IMG/VR virus record: IMGVR_UViG_3300023184_000544
Location: 1-22,924 of that record
Direction: 5' to 3' (one strand)
Length of the DNA: 22,924 nucleotides
Origin: a virus
The translations under genes and the position numbers were made by a program. The notes under the pieces were generated by a model. The model ran no database searches and was not told where the DNA came from. It saw nothing but the letters and a program-made list of their open reading frames with translations. Shown piece after piece: positions 7,473-14,344 of the stretch (within the stretch, counting starts at the first letter, position 1; every line of letters begins with the position of its first letter).

Positions 7473-8331
7473 GAATCTTGTCCATGTAGTAATCAAACCT
7501 AAGGATTTCTTTTTTATCCCAATCGTATTGTAAACTAAATCTCAAATCGGGCACGGCATCGCATACAGCAGTATGGTAAGCAGGATCAAAGTCACCAATC
7601 TTCTCCATGTTGTCGTAGTGATATCTGCGTTGGTATTCCATGGTAATGTCTTGACGACTCATGGCCCAGTTGCCGATGAATTCGTATTCAGAGAACCAAC
7701 GAATCAGTTCACCATTGCCCCATGGTGGCACAGTGGGTTCTGGAGGGCATGAATCAATCATGGCATTCAACCATTTCTTGTTGTGTTTTTCTTCCAGGAA
7801 TGTCACAAGGTCGTTAAAGTCTTTCTTTAATACAGGCACAAACTCTGAAATAAAGCAGTGCGGCGTTAGTCGTTCAAAGCCCAATGCATTCTTAATACTT
7901 TCATAGTAACCCCAGCTATGACGTTCGTTTTCTAACACCATGAAGTTGAGCTTGCCATCTTTAAAAGGTTCATAGTCTTTGATCAACAAACAATCACAGT
8001 CATGCATGATCATGAGATCATAATTGAGATAGTCCAGAAACGCAAACTTGATAGCTTGTTGGCGCAGCCAATATGTTCTGTAGTCGCCTTCAAACACCCA
8101 GTCGTTGACTTCGGGATATATTCTATAGATTTCTGAGTCAGGTGCATAATCAAACTTTGTGGTGTCTATACCGTATTGTTCGAACACAGGCCACAGTTCT
8201 TCTTTGGGCACAGGGCTGGCAATACAAGTTCTATCCACACCAATAAGGTGCTTGGTAAATTCTGGTTGCAGGCTCATGATAGCATGCGGCACACGATATC
8301 GTGCTAGGTATAAGATTTTTGCGCTGGTCAT
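7447..8331 (-). CDS. Glycosyltransferase-like protein with D-C-D motif (DUF6492-like)
   Basis: This 294-residue protein reads as a GT-A type glycosyltransferase. It has an N-terminal strand, then W88-L-R-Q-Q-A-I-K95, a hydrophobic strand and D111-C-D113, which fits the D-x-D motif that holds the metal and nucleotide-sugar. A later Pro-Pro-W-G-N-G-E segment may form the acceptor loop. The ATG at 8331 lies 8 bases after the stop of the radical SAM gene, and its own end overlaps the next minus-strand gene, so the three form one transcript. The donor and acceptor sugars are not determinable. Its layout resembles that of the product of 4284-5093, though overall similarity is low. Confidence 0.6.
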   Translation of the reverse strand: MTSAKILYLARYRVPHAIMSLQPEFTKHLIGVDRTCIASPVPKEELWPVFEQYGIDTTKFDYAPDSEIYRIYPEVNDWVFEGDYRTYWLRQQAIKFAFLDYLNYDLMIMHDCDCLLIKDYEPFKDGKLNFMVLENERHSWGYYESIKNALGFERLTPHCFISEFVPVLKKDFNDLVTFLEEKHNKKWLNAMIDSCPPEPTVPPWGNGELIRWFSEYEFIGNWAMSRQDITMEYQRRYHYDNMEKIGDFDPAYHTAVCDAVPDLRFSLQYDWDKKEILRFDYYMDKIRERLARHT

Positions 8332-8339
8332 GTTGTTAA

Positions 8340-9407
8340 TTATGAAGTGGCAGCCGCAGAGGCTGTTTTTCCGCAGGTGTTAACACACTGATATGGTCTG
8401 CCTTCGGCAATGCTAGATTTGCTCCAGGCCTTCTCTACACTTTCAAACCAGGCCAAACAGTGTTCCAATGGGTACTGCAAAGCATTGTTTTCTTGCACCA
8501 TTGGTGCTAGTTCTTGATTGCCTGGGTGACTCATGGTGTGTGGATAAAATCCAAGATAACAACAAGGATATACTGACCCATCAGCAGCAATGTATATTTC
8601 TTGATTTTTTTTATGAATGCAATCTATAGATAAATTTGGTACATCCTTATGTGAGCGATAAGTTTTTGCACTATACCAGGTGATATGATTTTCTATAAGT
8701 GCGTGTATAGGCGGAGGCTGATCGCCTGGCGGTGTAGGTCCAATGTAATGAGTAAACTTGCCATCTCTTGTGAAAACTGGGCCAGTATCTCGACCATCGT
8801 GTATGTTTTCAAACCCAAAAAAACCCATCTCTCTAGCCATCTTTCGACATTCTTGCTCTTGATGACGGTTGTGATCAAATGGCACAAAGCGCCACACAGC
8901 ACGGCCGCCGGCGGCAATCAAGGCTTGTGCATGTTCGATAATTCTATGCCAATCTGTGTCTTGACGATATAGTTTGTGGGTGTCACTCATGCCATCTATA
9001 GCAAATCCCACAGTGACCCCTGTCAGGGCCAGTCTGCGCCACCAGTCTGCATTGCGTAAACTGCCGTTGGTATTGATATGAACTGGTACGTCATACTCGG
9101 CAATGTATTCAACTATTTCCACAGCATCTCGAGCTGATGCAAAGTCACCAAGATTGCCATTGAATGTGATACCCCTAAATCCAAATATCTTGGGAACTAA
9201 TCCATTTATTGCAGCTTCGGGTTGAATTAATTGTGCCAGCAACTCTGGAGTCACAATGTGTTTGAAATCTGCCAATGACAGTTCACACAAAGGATATCCA
9301 GAATTAAATTCTGACCCTCTGTAATTACGCATGCACATGGGGCATCGAGCGTTGCATCTTGTAGTCAATTCAATGTGCAATCGACGAATTTCTGATAGTT
9401 TTAACAT
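8340..9407 (-). CDS. Radical SAM enzyme with C-terminal cysteine cluster
   Basis: I start at the ATG at 9407 (355 residues), because M-L-K-L-S-E-I-R-R-L leads straight into the family core; the upstream ATG at 9452 would overlap the divergent gene. C18-N-A-R-C22-P-M-C25 is the CxxxCxxC motif that binds the [4Fe-4S] cluster and cleaves S-adenosylmethionine. The barrel strands F-x-G-N-L-G-D and I-N-T-N-G-S follow, as in this superfamily. The C-terminal third has a D-G-S-V-Y-P-C-C segment and further Cys residues, as in SPASM/twitch auxiliary-cluster domains. Such enzymes modify peptides, sugars or small molecules. It heads a minus-strand trio with two glycosyltransferase-like genes, so a modified sugar or glycosylated peptide is plausible. 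Substrate unknown. Confidence 0.82.
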   Translation of the reverse strand: MLKLSEIRRLHIELTTRCNARCPMCMRNYRGSEFNSGYPLCELSLADFKHIVTPELLAQLIQPEAAINGLVPKIFGFRGITFNGNLGDFASARDAVEIVEYIAEYDVPVHINTNGSLRNADWWRRLALTGVTVGFAIDGMSDTHKLYRQDTDWHRIIEHAQALIAAGGRAVWRFVPFDHNRHQEQECRKMAREMGFFGFENIHDGRDTGPVFTRDGKFTHYIGPTPPGDQPPPIHALIENHITWYSAKTYRSHKDVPNLSIDCIHKKNQEIYIAADGSVYPCCYLGFYPHTMSHPGNQELAPMVQENNALQYPLEHCLAWFESVEKAWSKSSIAEGRPYQCVNTCGKTASAAATS

Positions 9408-9412
9408 TGTGA

Positions 9413-9420
9413 TATTTATA
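9413..9420 (-). promoter_or_regulatory. T4-type late promoter octamer TATAAATA (minus strand)
   Basis: The minus strand reads TATAAATA exactly, the T4 late promoter consensus recognised by the late sigma factor gp55. The usual spacing would put the transcript start at about base 9407, the first base of the radical SAM ATG, giving a leaderless or near-leaderless message. No Shine-Dalgarno sequence precedes that ATG. Confidence 0.45.
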
Positions 9421-9432
9421 GCTGTATATTTT

Positions 9433-9440
9433 GCTAAATA
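9433..9440 (+). promoter_or_regulatory. Possible late promoter octamer GCTAAATA (plus strand)
   Basis: GCTAAATA matches six of eight bases of the T4 late octamer. It ends 6 bases before the ATG at 9447, facing away from the minus-strand octamer in the same 39-base gap. The gap is AT-rich, so chance resemblance is possible. Confidence 0.3.
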
Positions 9441-9446
9441 TATCTT

Positions 9447-9746
9447 ATGCAAACCAAATCAGTTCAAGTTCATTGTGATGTTTATTGCAAATGGGATGGC
9501 AATGACACCCGCTACAGATTGTATGTAAATGACGAGTTGTTTACAGAAAGATCCTGGATTTGGAACGGCAAAGATTACTACTTGGAAGAAGTAATACCCA
9601 TTCAGGCACCACCAGGTTTGTACAAAATTAAATATGAACTACTTGAACCGTGTGGCAGCAAATTAAAAATAAGAAACATGCGGGTAGCAAGTAAAAATGC
9701 TGCAATACACGAAGATCAAATAACATTGGAAATACCATCATCATGA
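9447..9746 (+). CDS. Small beta-rich conserved-type protein
   Basis: The 99-residue protein alternates polar and hydrophobic residues through most of its length, with W-D-G-N-D, R-Y-R-L-Y-V-N-D and P-P-G-L-Y-K-I-K-Y, which reads like a small beta-sandwich such as a carbohydrate-binding or fibre-associated module. I do not recognise a family. The TGA overlaps the ATG of the next gene. No Shine-Dalgarno sequence is present; a late-like octamer lies immediately upstream. It starts the plus-strand block that leads to the Dps-like and LysM genes, which suggests a late, virion-associated role, but that is inference. Confidence 0.6.
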   Translation: MQTKSVQVHCDVYCKWDGNDTRYRLYVNDELFTERSWIWNGKDYYLEEVIPIQAPPGLYKIKYELLEPCGSKLKIRNMRVASKNAAIHEDQITLEIPSS

Positions 9747-9961
9747 GAATAAAAGAAATCATGGAAAATGCATCGGTGGGCGGCACTAGTGCTGGTGCTA
9801 TGGCGCCTGTAGAGTCAGCATTAGGTATGCAATCAAGATCAGGTGGAAGCATGCTAAGTGGTAAATATATAACAGGCTCTGATCCCACACCGAACACGCC
9901 TAAGGAATACAAAAGGAATAAACATGTTAGCGGACGCTTTAAAAATTCTCCTGGCAACTGA
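9743..9961 (+). CDS. Short leader-bearing hypothetical protein
   Basis: The 72-residue protein begins M-R-I-K-E-I-M-E-N-A, like the other short amphipathic leaders in the window, followed by a Gly/Ser-rich body (G-G-T-S-A-G-A-M and M-Q-S-R-S-G-G-S-M) and a basic end. It overlaps the stop of the upstream gene by ATGA, and its 3' end runs 38 bases into the Dps-like gene. That long overlap is unusual here. The composition suggests an unstructured small virion or scaffold-type protein; I do not assign a function. Confidence 0.5.
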   Translation: MRIKEIMENASVGGTSAGAMAPVESALGMQSRSGGSMLSGKYITGSDPTPNTPKEYKRNKHVSGRFKNSPGN

Positions 9962-10367
9962 ATATGCATTCAGTCTGAAGGCCCAGCTATTTCACTGGAA
10001 TGTGGAAGGCCCAGACTTTGCTCAATTGCATGAGTTTTTTGGCAACCTCTACGAAGAAGTCTACAACAACAGTATAGACAAAACAGCAGAATACATTCGT
10101 GCATTAGGCGACTATGCCCCTGGCAGTTATGAACGTTTTAGCGAACTAACTATTATAAAAGGTCAAGTCAAAATTCCTCGTGCTCGACTCATGATCGAAG
10201 AACTGTTGGCCAACAACGGTCAACTGTTGGATTTACTCAATGAAACATTTGCCACAGCTGAACAAGAAAATCAGCAAGGCATTGCAAATTTTATAGCAGA
10301 ACGCATTGATGCTCAACAGAAGCACGGCTGGATGCTGAGAAGTTTCTTGAAAGACGAAAGAGCATGA
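9924..10367 (+). CDS. Dps/ferritin-like protein
   Basis: This 147-residue protein is of usual Dps length. F23-H24-W-N-V-x-G-P30 followed by L35-H36-E37 has the twelve-residue His-His spacing of the Dps ferroxidase site, and I51-D52 with A55-E56 gives the next acidic pair. The Asp that normally follows the second His by four residues is Gly40 here, and the next acidic pair is shifted by one, so iron oxidation may be weak. The start is set by AGGA at 9914-9917, six bases before the ATG. It overlaps the previous gene by 38 bases and the next by ATGA. Dps proteins bind DNA and protect it from iron and peroxide. Related proteins occur in T4-like aquatic phages, where a virion role is likely; that part is family knowledge recalled, not seen. 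Confidence 0.75.
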   Translation: MLADALKILLATEYAFSLKAQLFHWNVEGPDFAQLHEFFGNLYEEVYNNSIDKTAEYIRALGDYAPGSYERFSELTIIKGQVKIPRARLMIEELLANNGQLLDLLNETFATAEQENQQGIANFIAERIDAQQKHGWMLRSFLKDERA

Positions 10368-11035
10368 GCCACGACATTAGATCAATCCTAGACCGATTGG
10401 CTGTGGTAGAAGGCACCAGTCCAGTTGGCATCAAACATGGATTAAATTCTCAACAAAAATCAGTGCATCAATTGCCTGCGTTGTTCAAACCACGTGGTAT
10501 CCGAGCACTGGCAGCCAAAACAGATCCTCAACATCCCATGCATGGTGAGTTGGTTGGCGACTCTGTTGAGCCCAAGAAGCCAAGTCTTGGCGAAGCCATG
10601 CAAGAAGTTGAAGAAGATATGTTGAGCAAGGTCAAGAAGGACCTCACACAGTATCTTGATCAGTTAGAGAAAAAAGTTCGAATTGATCGTGAACTCAAAG
10701 ACAAAGCTCTTGATGCAGTTGATCGTCACGAAGTTGAAGAAAACGATTATGAGTTAACCGATCCTGGCACAGTGCATGACGTTGAGGCCCAGGTGAATAC
10801 TGCTGCCGCCCAACCACAACAGCCCATCAAGGTGATGGAACTGGATGACGGTGCTGTGTTTGAAATCCACGGTGATGACACTGTGGGGTATGGCATACAC
10901 CATCGCGGTCGTAGCTTGCCCAGCAGATTCCGAACTGCCGACGAAGCAGGCATAGCAGTTGATTTGTTCCGCGCACATAGACAGCGTAACCGACCAGCAC
11001 AAGATTTAAGTCAAGATTACATAGAAGAAAGATAA
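10364..11035 (+). CDS. Coiled-coil conserved-type protein, probably virion-associated
   Basis: The 223-residue protein starts M-S-H-D-I-R-S-I-L-D-R-L-A-V-V-E-G, an amphipathic leader with V-V-E-G, then a Gln-rich linker and P-A-L-F-K-P-R. Residues about 75-125 are highly charged with heptad-like spacing and probably form a coiled coil. Residues about 145-215 look like a compact beta-containing domain (V-M-E-L-D-D-G-A-V-F-E-I). The ATG overlaps the TGA of the Dps-like gene, and the LysM gene follows after 5 bases. No enzymatic motif is seen and I know no named family. Placement between Dps-like and LysM genes suggests a structural or packaged protein. Confidence 0.58.
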   Translation: MSHDIRSILDRLAVVEGTSPVGIKHGLNSQQKSVHQLPALFKPRGIRALAAKTDPQHPMHGELVGDSVEPKKPSLGEAMQEVEEDMLSKVKKDLTQYLDQLEKKVRIDRELKDKALDAVDRHEVEENDYELTDPGTVHDVEAQVNTAAAQPQQPIKVMELDDGAVFEIHGDDTVGYGIHHRGRSLPSRFRTADEAGIAVDLFRAHRQRNRPAQDLSQDYIEER

Positions 11036-11040
11036 TTGCC

Positions 11041-13749
11041 ATGATCATTAGAGATTTGATTATTAAAGAACATGCTCAAGTTAGAGTGCTAACTGAATCT
11101 CAAGCACGAGCTCAGTTGATGGAAGATCCAGTTTTCCGTCAAGCTCGTCAATTTGGACAGTTGTTAGTAGAATACAATCTGACCAAGGCTCAAGTTCAAC
11201 AGCTATTCAAAGATGTAGAACAAGGTGCTACTGCGGCAGGCAGCAACCGCACAGGTCTAGGCAAAGCAAAAGATTACACTACCAAAGCAATTGGTAGTGT
11301 ACAAAACATGTTGTCTAGTGCAAGAAAGTGGGTCAAGGACCGCCCCACATATCAAGCTGTTGATGCAGAATACAACAAAGCCATGACCGCACTGGGCAAG
11401 GCAGGCGGCGAAAATGGTGAAGCCAATGCTATCACCAAGGCCATTTACAAATATCGTGACGCAGCCAAAAACTATCCTAGAGCCACCGGCCTGGCCAAAT
11501 GGGCTATTATTACTGCTGCTGGTCTTGCCACAGGTGGTGTGGGCGGAGCAGGCGTTGCTGCCGGATTGGCTGCAATTGACTCTGCGCTTAAAGACAAAGA
11601 AATTGTTGACATTGTGGGTGATGCCGCAACAGCAGCCTTGGTCAGTGGTGCAGCACAAGGTGCCGCGGAACTGGGTGGCCGGGCAATGGATGCCTACCGT
11701 GGCTTGCCAAGCAGTAGCGATATTGCTGCCAACAATGCAGCCTTGGGCAACTGGAACGATACAGATGTACCTGGCGGTGCTGCCAGCAACATCAACGGAT
11801 TGGATTTGCCAGCAGGTGCTGGAGTGGGCGATGGTACTGCTATGGGCGACACTGACCCGTCAATCAGTGGCGGTCAAGATATTGGCGACACTGGTCCTAA
11901 CATTGTGGGTCCGGGCACAGAAGGATTGAGTCCAGAAGAAATGGCCAAAGCGGCTGCACAAGCAAAAGCATATGGGTTTGACGGCGATGTCACATTGGAT
12001 CAACTCAACCAAGCTATCATGCAAACAGCCGAGCCAGGTACTGTGCCAGCTGACTACAGCCAAATTGGTGCAGGCGGTGGTACCACAGACTATACTGCTG
12101 TCAAAGGTGACACTTTGAGCAAAATTGCAGAAAAGAATGGAGTGTCAGTTAAAGAACTCGCTGATGCAAACGGAATTGATTACAAAGATGTACATAACAT
12201 CAAAGCTGGCCAAACTTTAAAAATCCCCAGTGAAACTGGCAGCGCAGTATACGACCAAGGTGTAGGTGCAGGCGGACCTGGGTCAGGCATGAGCGCAGCA
12301 GATGCAGCCAGAATGCAAGATCAAGCTGATGCGGCGTACTACCGAGACAAGCCCGACGACTTTGGAATCAACCCAAGAAGCAATGACGCAGTGGGAACTG
12401 GCATGCCAGGATCGGCTGCCGGAACCACAGAACGATTTATTCCTCAGAAGGATGGCAGTTGGATTGACGCCAGTACTGGAAAGATTGCTGATCCTGCTAA
12501 ATTACAAGCATCGCAAGCTGCTGTGAGAAACGCATTGGGAGTGAGAGAATCTGTTTGGTCCAAAGTTGCTGAGTCTGTCAAAGTCAAAGTGCTGCCAAAC
12601 AATCAGTTGATTGACAGCAAGTTTACTGTATATGCATGGGCACTGAATGAAAGCACCAATCGTGACATGGGCCGTAGTTTACAATTGACCAAACTTGGTG
12701 TGCGTACTGTATTTGAAAACATTGGACGTTATCGCCGTGCATACTTGAAAGAATACATAGGCGCACCCACAGCTGATTATGGTCATCCCACAGCAGCAGG
12801 TGCACCAGCCGGTGCCACTGCTGGCCAAGGCAAACCACAAGGTTGGTTTGGCCGACAACTTGATACCATTGGCAGAGGCGTTGATAAAGTAGGCAAATGG
12901 GCCAGCAATGTTGGACATAATGTTATTACCAAAGTCACTGCTGACAAGCTCAACAACATGTGGAACCGCGCTGGCGAACCATACGACAGTGATAGATTGT
13001 ATCAGTTGTTGACCACCGACTGGGGTGTACCAAAAGCAGTTGTTGACAGTGTGTATCAACGCATGAATTTGTCTCCTGCACCTGCTCCGGGACCAGCACC
13101 AGCACCAACACCAGCACCAGCACCAACACCAGCACCAGGACCAACACCAGGTCCTAAGGTGTTAGGGACTGTTAAAAATCCTGCATCGACTGTTCCAAAC
13201 TTTGGCAGACAACCCACTGGATATGCTAGTGTTAATCAACCTACCACAGTTTCGACCACAACTGCGGCAGCAGCACCAAATCCGTTTGGCCAAATGACCA
13301 AAACTTTAGGCACATACGCACCTCCAACAACAACCAGTACTGGTGGAACGTTAACACAAACACCAACAGGTCAGGTACATCGAGCAAAAGCAAATAATCC
13401 AAACGCCGCGGTAGCCACACCTACTACTCCTGCTACTCCTGTTAAACAACGCACAGGTGGTAGAGTAAAAGGACAGCCACCAAGCGAAACTCCTAATGCT
13501 ATTCGCAAGCGTGAAGCTAGAGCGGCCAAAAAGGCACCAGCAGCAACACCAGCTGGTGCAACACAATGGAAGGGCCGCAAGCCCTCTGGAAAACTTGGTG
13601 CGTATAATGCTGCACTAGCCAACCGTGGTGCTGATATGGATGCCGAAAGAAACAATCCGGCCATGGCCCAACTCGAATCGTTGTCCTGGAGCCGAAACTT
13701 CAATCCAGGCATGACACTGTTCCGCCAAATGAAACGGGAACAATCATAA
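11041..13749 (+). CDS. LysM-domain virion-type protein with hydrophobic segment and Pro-Ala repeat
   Basis: A 902-residue protein. The leader M-I-I-R-D-L-I-I-K-E matches the style of neighbouring leaders. Residues 151-180 are a Gly/Ala-rich hydrophobic segment that could cross or insert in a membrane. Residues 351-396 form one LysM domain (A-V-K-G-D-T-L-S-K-I-A, ending G-Q-T-L-K-I-P), which binds peptidoglycan or chitin-type glycans. Residues about 679-705 are a Pro-Ala-Thr repeat. The C-terminal 100 residues are basic. No lytic catalytic motif is visible, so cell-wall binding rather than cleavage is indicated. It follows the coiled-coil gene by 5 bases, and its TAA overlaps the next ATG. A tail or injected protein acting at the cell wall is plausible but inferred. 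Confidence 0.7.
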   Translation: MIIRDLIIKEHAQVRVLTESQARAQLMEDPVFRQARQFGQLLVEYNLTKAQVQQLFKDVEQGATAAGSNRTGLGKAKDYTTKAIGSVQNMLSSARKWVKDRPTYQAVDAEYNKAMTALGKAGGENGEANAITKAIYKYRDAAKNYPRATGLAKWAIITAAGLATGGVGGAGVAAGLAAIDSALKDKEIVDIVGDAATAALVSGAAQGAAELGGRAMDAYRGLPSSSDIAANNAALGNWNDTDVPGGAASNINGLDLPAGAGVGDGTAMGDTDPSISGGQDIGDTGPNIVGPGTEGLSPEEMAKAAAQAKAYGFDGDVTLDQLNQAIMQTAEPGTVPADYSQIGAGGGTTDYTAVKGDTLSKIAEKNGVSVKELADANGIDYKDVHNIKAGQTLKIPSETGSAVYDQGVGAGGPGSGMSAADAARMQDQADAAYYRDKPDDFGINPRSNDAVGTGMPGSAAGTTERFIPQKDGSWIDASTGKIADPAKLQASQAAVRNALGVRESVWSKVAESVKVKVLPNNQLIDSKFTVYAWALNESTNRDMGRSLQLTKLGVRTVFENIGRYRRAYLKEYIGAPTADYGHPTAAGAPAGATAGQGKPQGWFGRQLDTIGRGVDKVGKWASNVGHNVITKVTADKLNNMWNRAGEPYDSDRLYQLLTTDWGVPKAVVDSVYQRMNLSPAPAPGPAPAPTPAPAPTPAPGPTPGPKVLGTVKNPASTVPNFGRQPTGYASVNQPTTVSTTTAAAAPNPFGQMTKTLGTYAPPTTTSTGGTLTQTPTGQVHRAKANNPNAAVATPTTPATPVKQRTGGRVKGQPPSETPNAIRKREARAAKKAPAATPAGATQWKGRKPSGKLGAYNAALANRGADMDAERNNPAMAQLESLSWSRNFNPGMTLFRQMKREQS
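13093..13146 (+). repeat. Three tandem copies of an 18-base repeat (Pro-Ala-Pro-Ala-Pro-Thr)
   Basis: The unit CCAGCACCAGCACCAACA occurs at 13093-13110 and 13111-13128 identically, and at 13129-13146 with one change. It encodes the Pro-Ala-Thr linker of the LysM protein. Such perfect units are prone to length change and may vary between related phages. Confidence 0.85.
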
Positions 13750-13952
13750 TGCGCCTGAATGAAATTACCAATCCGCCAGTTGATATTGCGTCATTGAAAC
13801 AAGAATTGGCTGCAAAACAAGCTGAATTTGAACGACTGGGCGGTATGAGTTATCAATACGCTGATCGCATGATGCCACAAGATTATCAAGCACAACAAGT
13901 GCATAGAGAAATCGACTCTCTACAGAGAAGAATACAAGCCGCAGGTGGCTAA
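13749..13952 (+). CDS. Small coiled-coil hypothetical protein
   Basis: The 67-residue protein begins M-R-L-N-E-I-T-N-P-P, again a short M-R-x-x-E-I leader, followed by two charged helical runs (K-Q-E-L-A-A-K-Q-A-E-F and H-R-E-I-D-S-L-Q-R-R-I) that probably pair. The ATG overlaps the TAA of the LysM gene by one base, so it is translated with it. It ends the late-type block before a hairpin and a strong promoter. No function can be assigned. Confidence 0.55.
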   Translation: MRLNEITNPPVDIASLKQELAAKQAEFERLGGMSYQYADRMMPQDYQAQQVHREIDSLQRRIQAAGG

Positions 13953-13962
13953 CCAAACTCAG

Positions 13963-14000
13963 CCTTAGGACCGAGTGGGCGGCTGCTGCCCGGGCTAAGG
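13963..14000 (+). terminator. Imperfect hairpin, possible terminator or mRNA 3' end
   Basis: CCTTAG (13963-13968) pairs with CTAAGG (13995-14000); inside it CC (13971-13972) can pair with GG (13992-13993) and GGGC (13977-13980) with GCCC (13988-13991). No run of T follows, so it is not a standard intrinsic terminator. It lies between the last late-type gene and the sigma-70 promoter. Confidence 0.4.
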
Positions 14001-14038
14001 AATTCGCTACTCCACGGCCCAAAGTGAGCAAATTGTTG

Positions 14039-14067
14039 TTGACACGCCACTCTTAAAACTGTATACT
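14039..14067 (+). promoter_or_regulatory. Consensus sigma-70 promoter before the dsbA-like gene
   Basis: TTGACA (14039-14044) and TATACT (14062-14067) are separated by 17 bases, so the -35 box is perfect and the spacing optimal. Transcription should start near 14074 and run into the dsbA-like, paralogue and polymerase genes. An AGGAGG at 14077-14082 lies four bases before the ATG. Confidence 0.8.
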
Positions 14068-14086
14068 TGTTTTTTTAGGAGGCTCT

Positions 14087-14344
14087 ATGAGCAAGACATT
14101 TAACGGCGAACAAAAAATAAAGTTGACTACAATGATCAATGAGGGCATGGCGGTGCTGCACGAGATTGAAACACTCAACGGTGGACTTACCGACACCATC
14201 AAGGCTGTGGCTGAAGAGTTAGAAATCAAACCTGCCATTCTCAAGAAGGCCATCAAACTGGCACACAAGGCCGAATTTGGCCGAGAGAAGCAAGATCACG
14301 AGACCCTGGAAACTATTTTAGAAACTGTCGGCAAGACTCTTTGA
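14087..14344 (+). CDS. dsbA: DsbA-like dsDNA-binding protein (phage late transcription type)
   Basis: The 85-residue protein is near the length of T4 DsbA (89 residues), a small double-stranded-DNA-binding protein that supports late transcription; it is unrelated to the bacterial disulfide isomerase. The core L-T-D-T-I-K-A-V-A-E-E-L-E-I-K-P followed by A-I-L-K-K-A-I-K-L-A-H-K reads as a helix-turn-helix-like pair of basic helices. The start is set by AGGAGG four bases upstream, the strongest ribosome binding site in the window. The stop overlaps a TTG start of the next gene. The consensus sigma-70 promoter suggests early expression. The assignment is by pattern and size; a distinct small DNA-binding protein is possible. 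Confidence 0.6.
   Translation: MSKTFNGEQKIKLTTMINEGMAVLHEIETLNGGLTDTIKAVAEELEIKPAILKKAIKLAHKAEFGREKQDHETLETILETVGKTL

Noticed and set aside
9408-9452. Longer radical SAM start at 9452.
   Set aside because: It would overlap the divergent gene start and cover both late-like octamers; the ATG at 9407 leads directly into the family core.
13371-13712. Minus-strand open frame of 113 codons with an Ala/Leu-rich hydrophobic part.
   Set aside because: The hydrophobicity follows from reading the Ala/Pro/Thr-rich LysM protein codons backwards; there is no start signal.
13951-14030. tRNA-like look of the segment with CCGAGTGG and GGGCTAAGG.
   Set aside because: No acceptor stem, no proper anticodon arm and no T-loop can be formed; a simple nested hairpin explains the pairing better.
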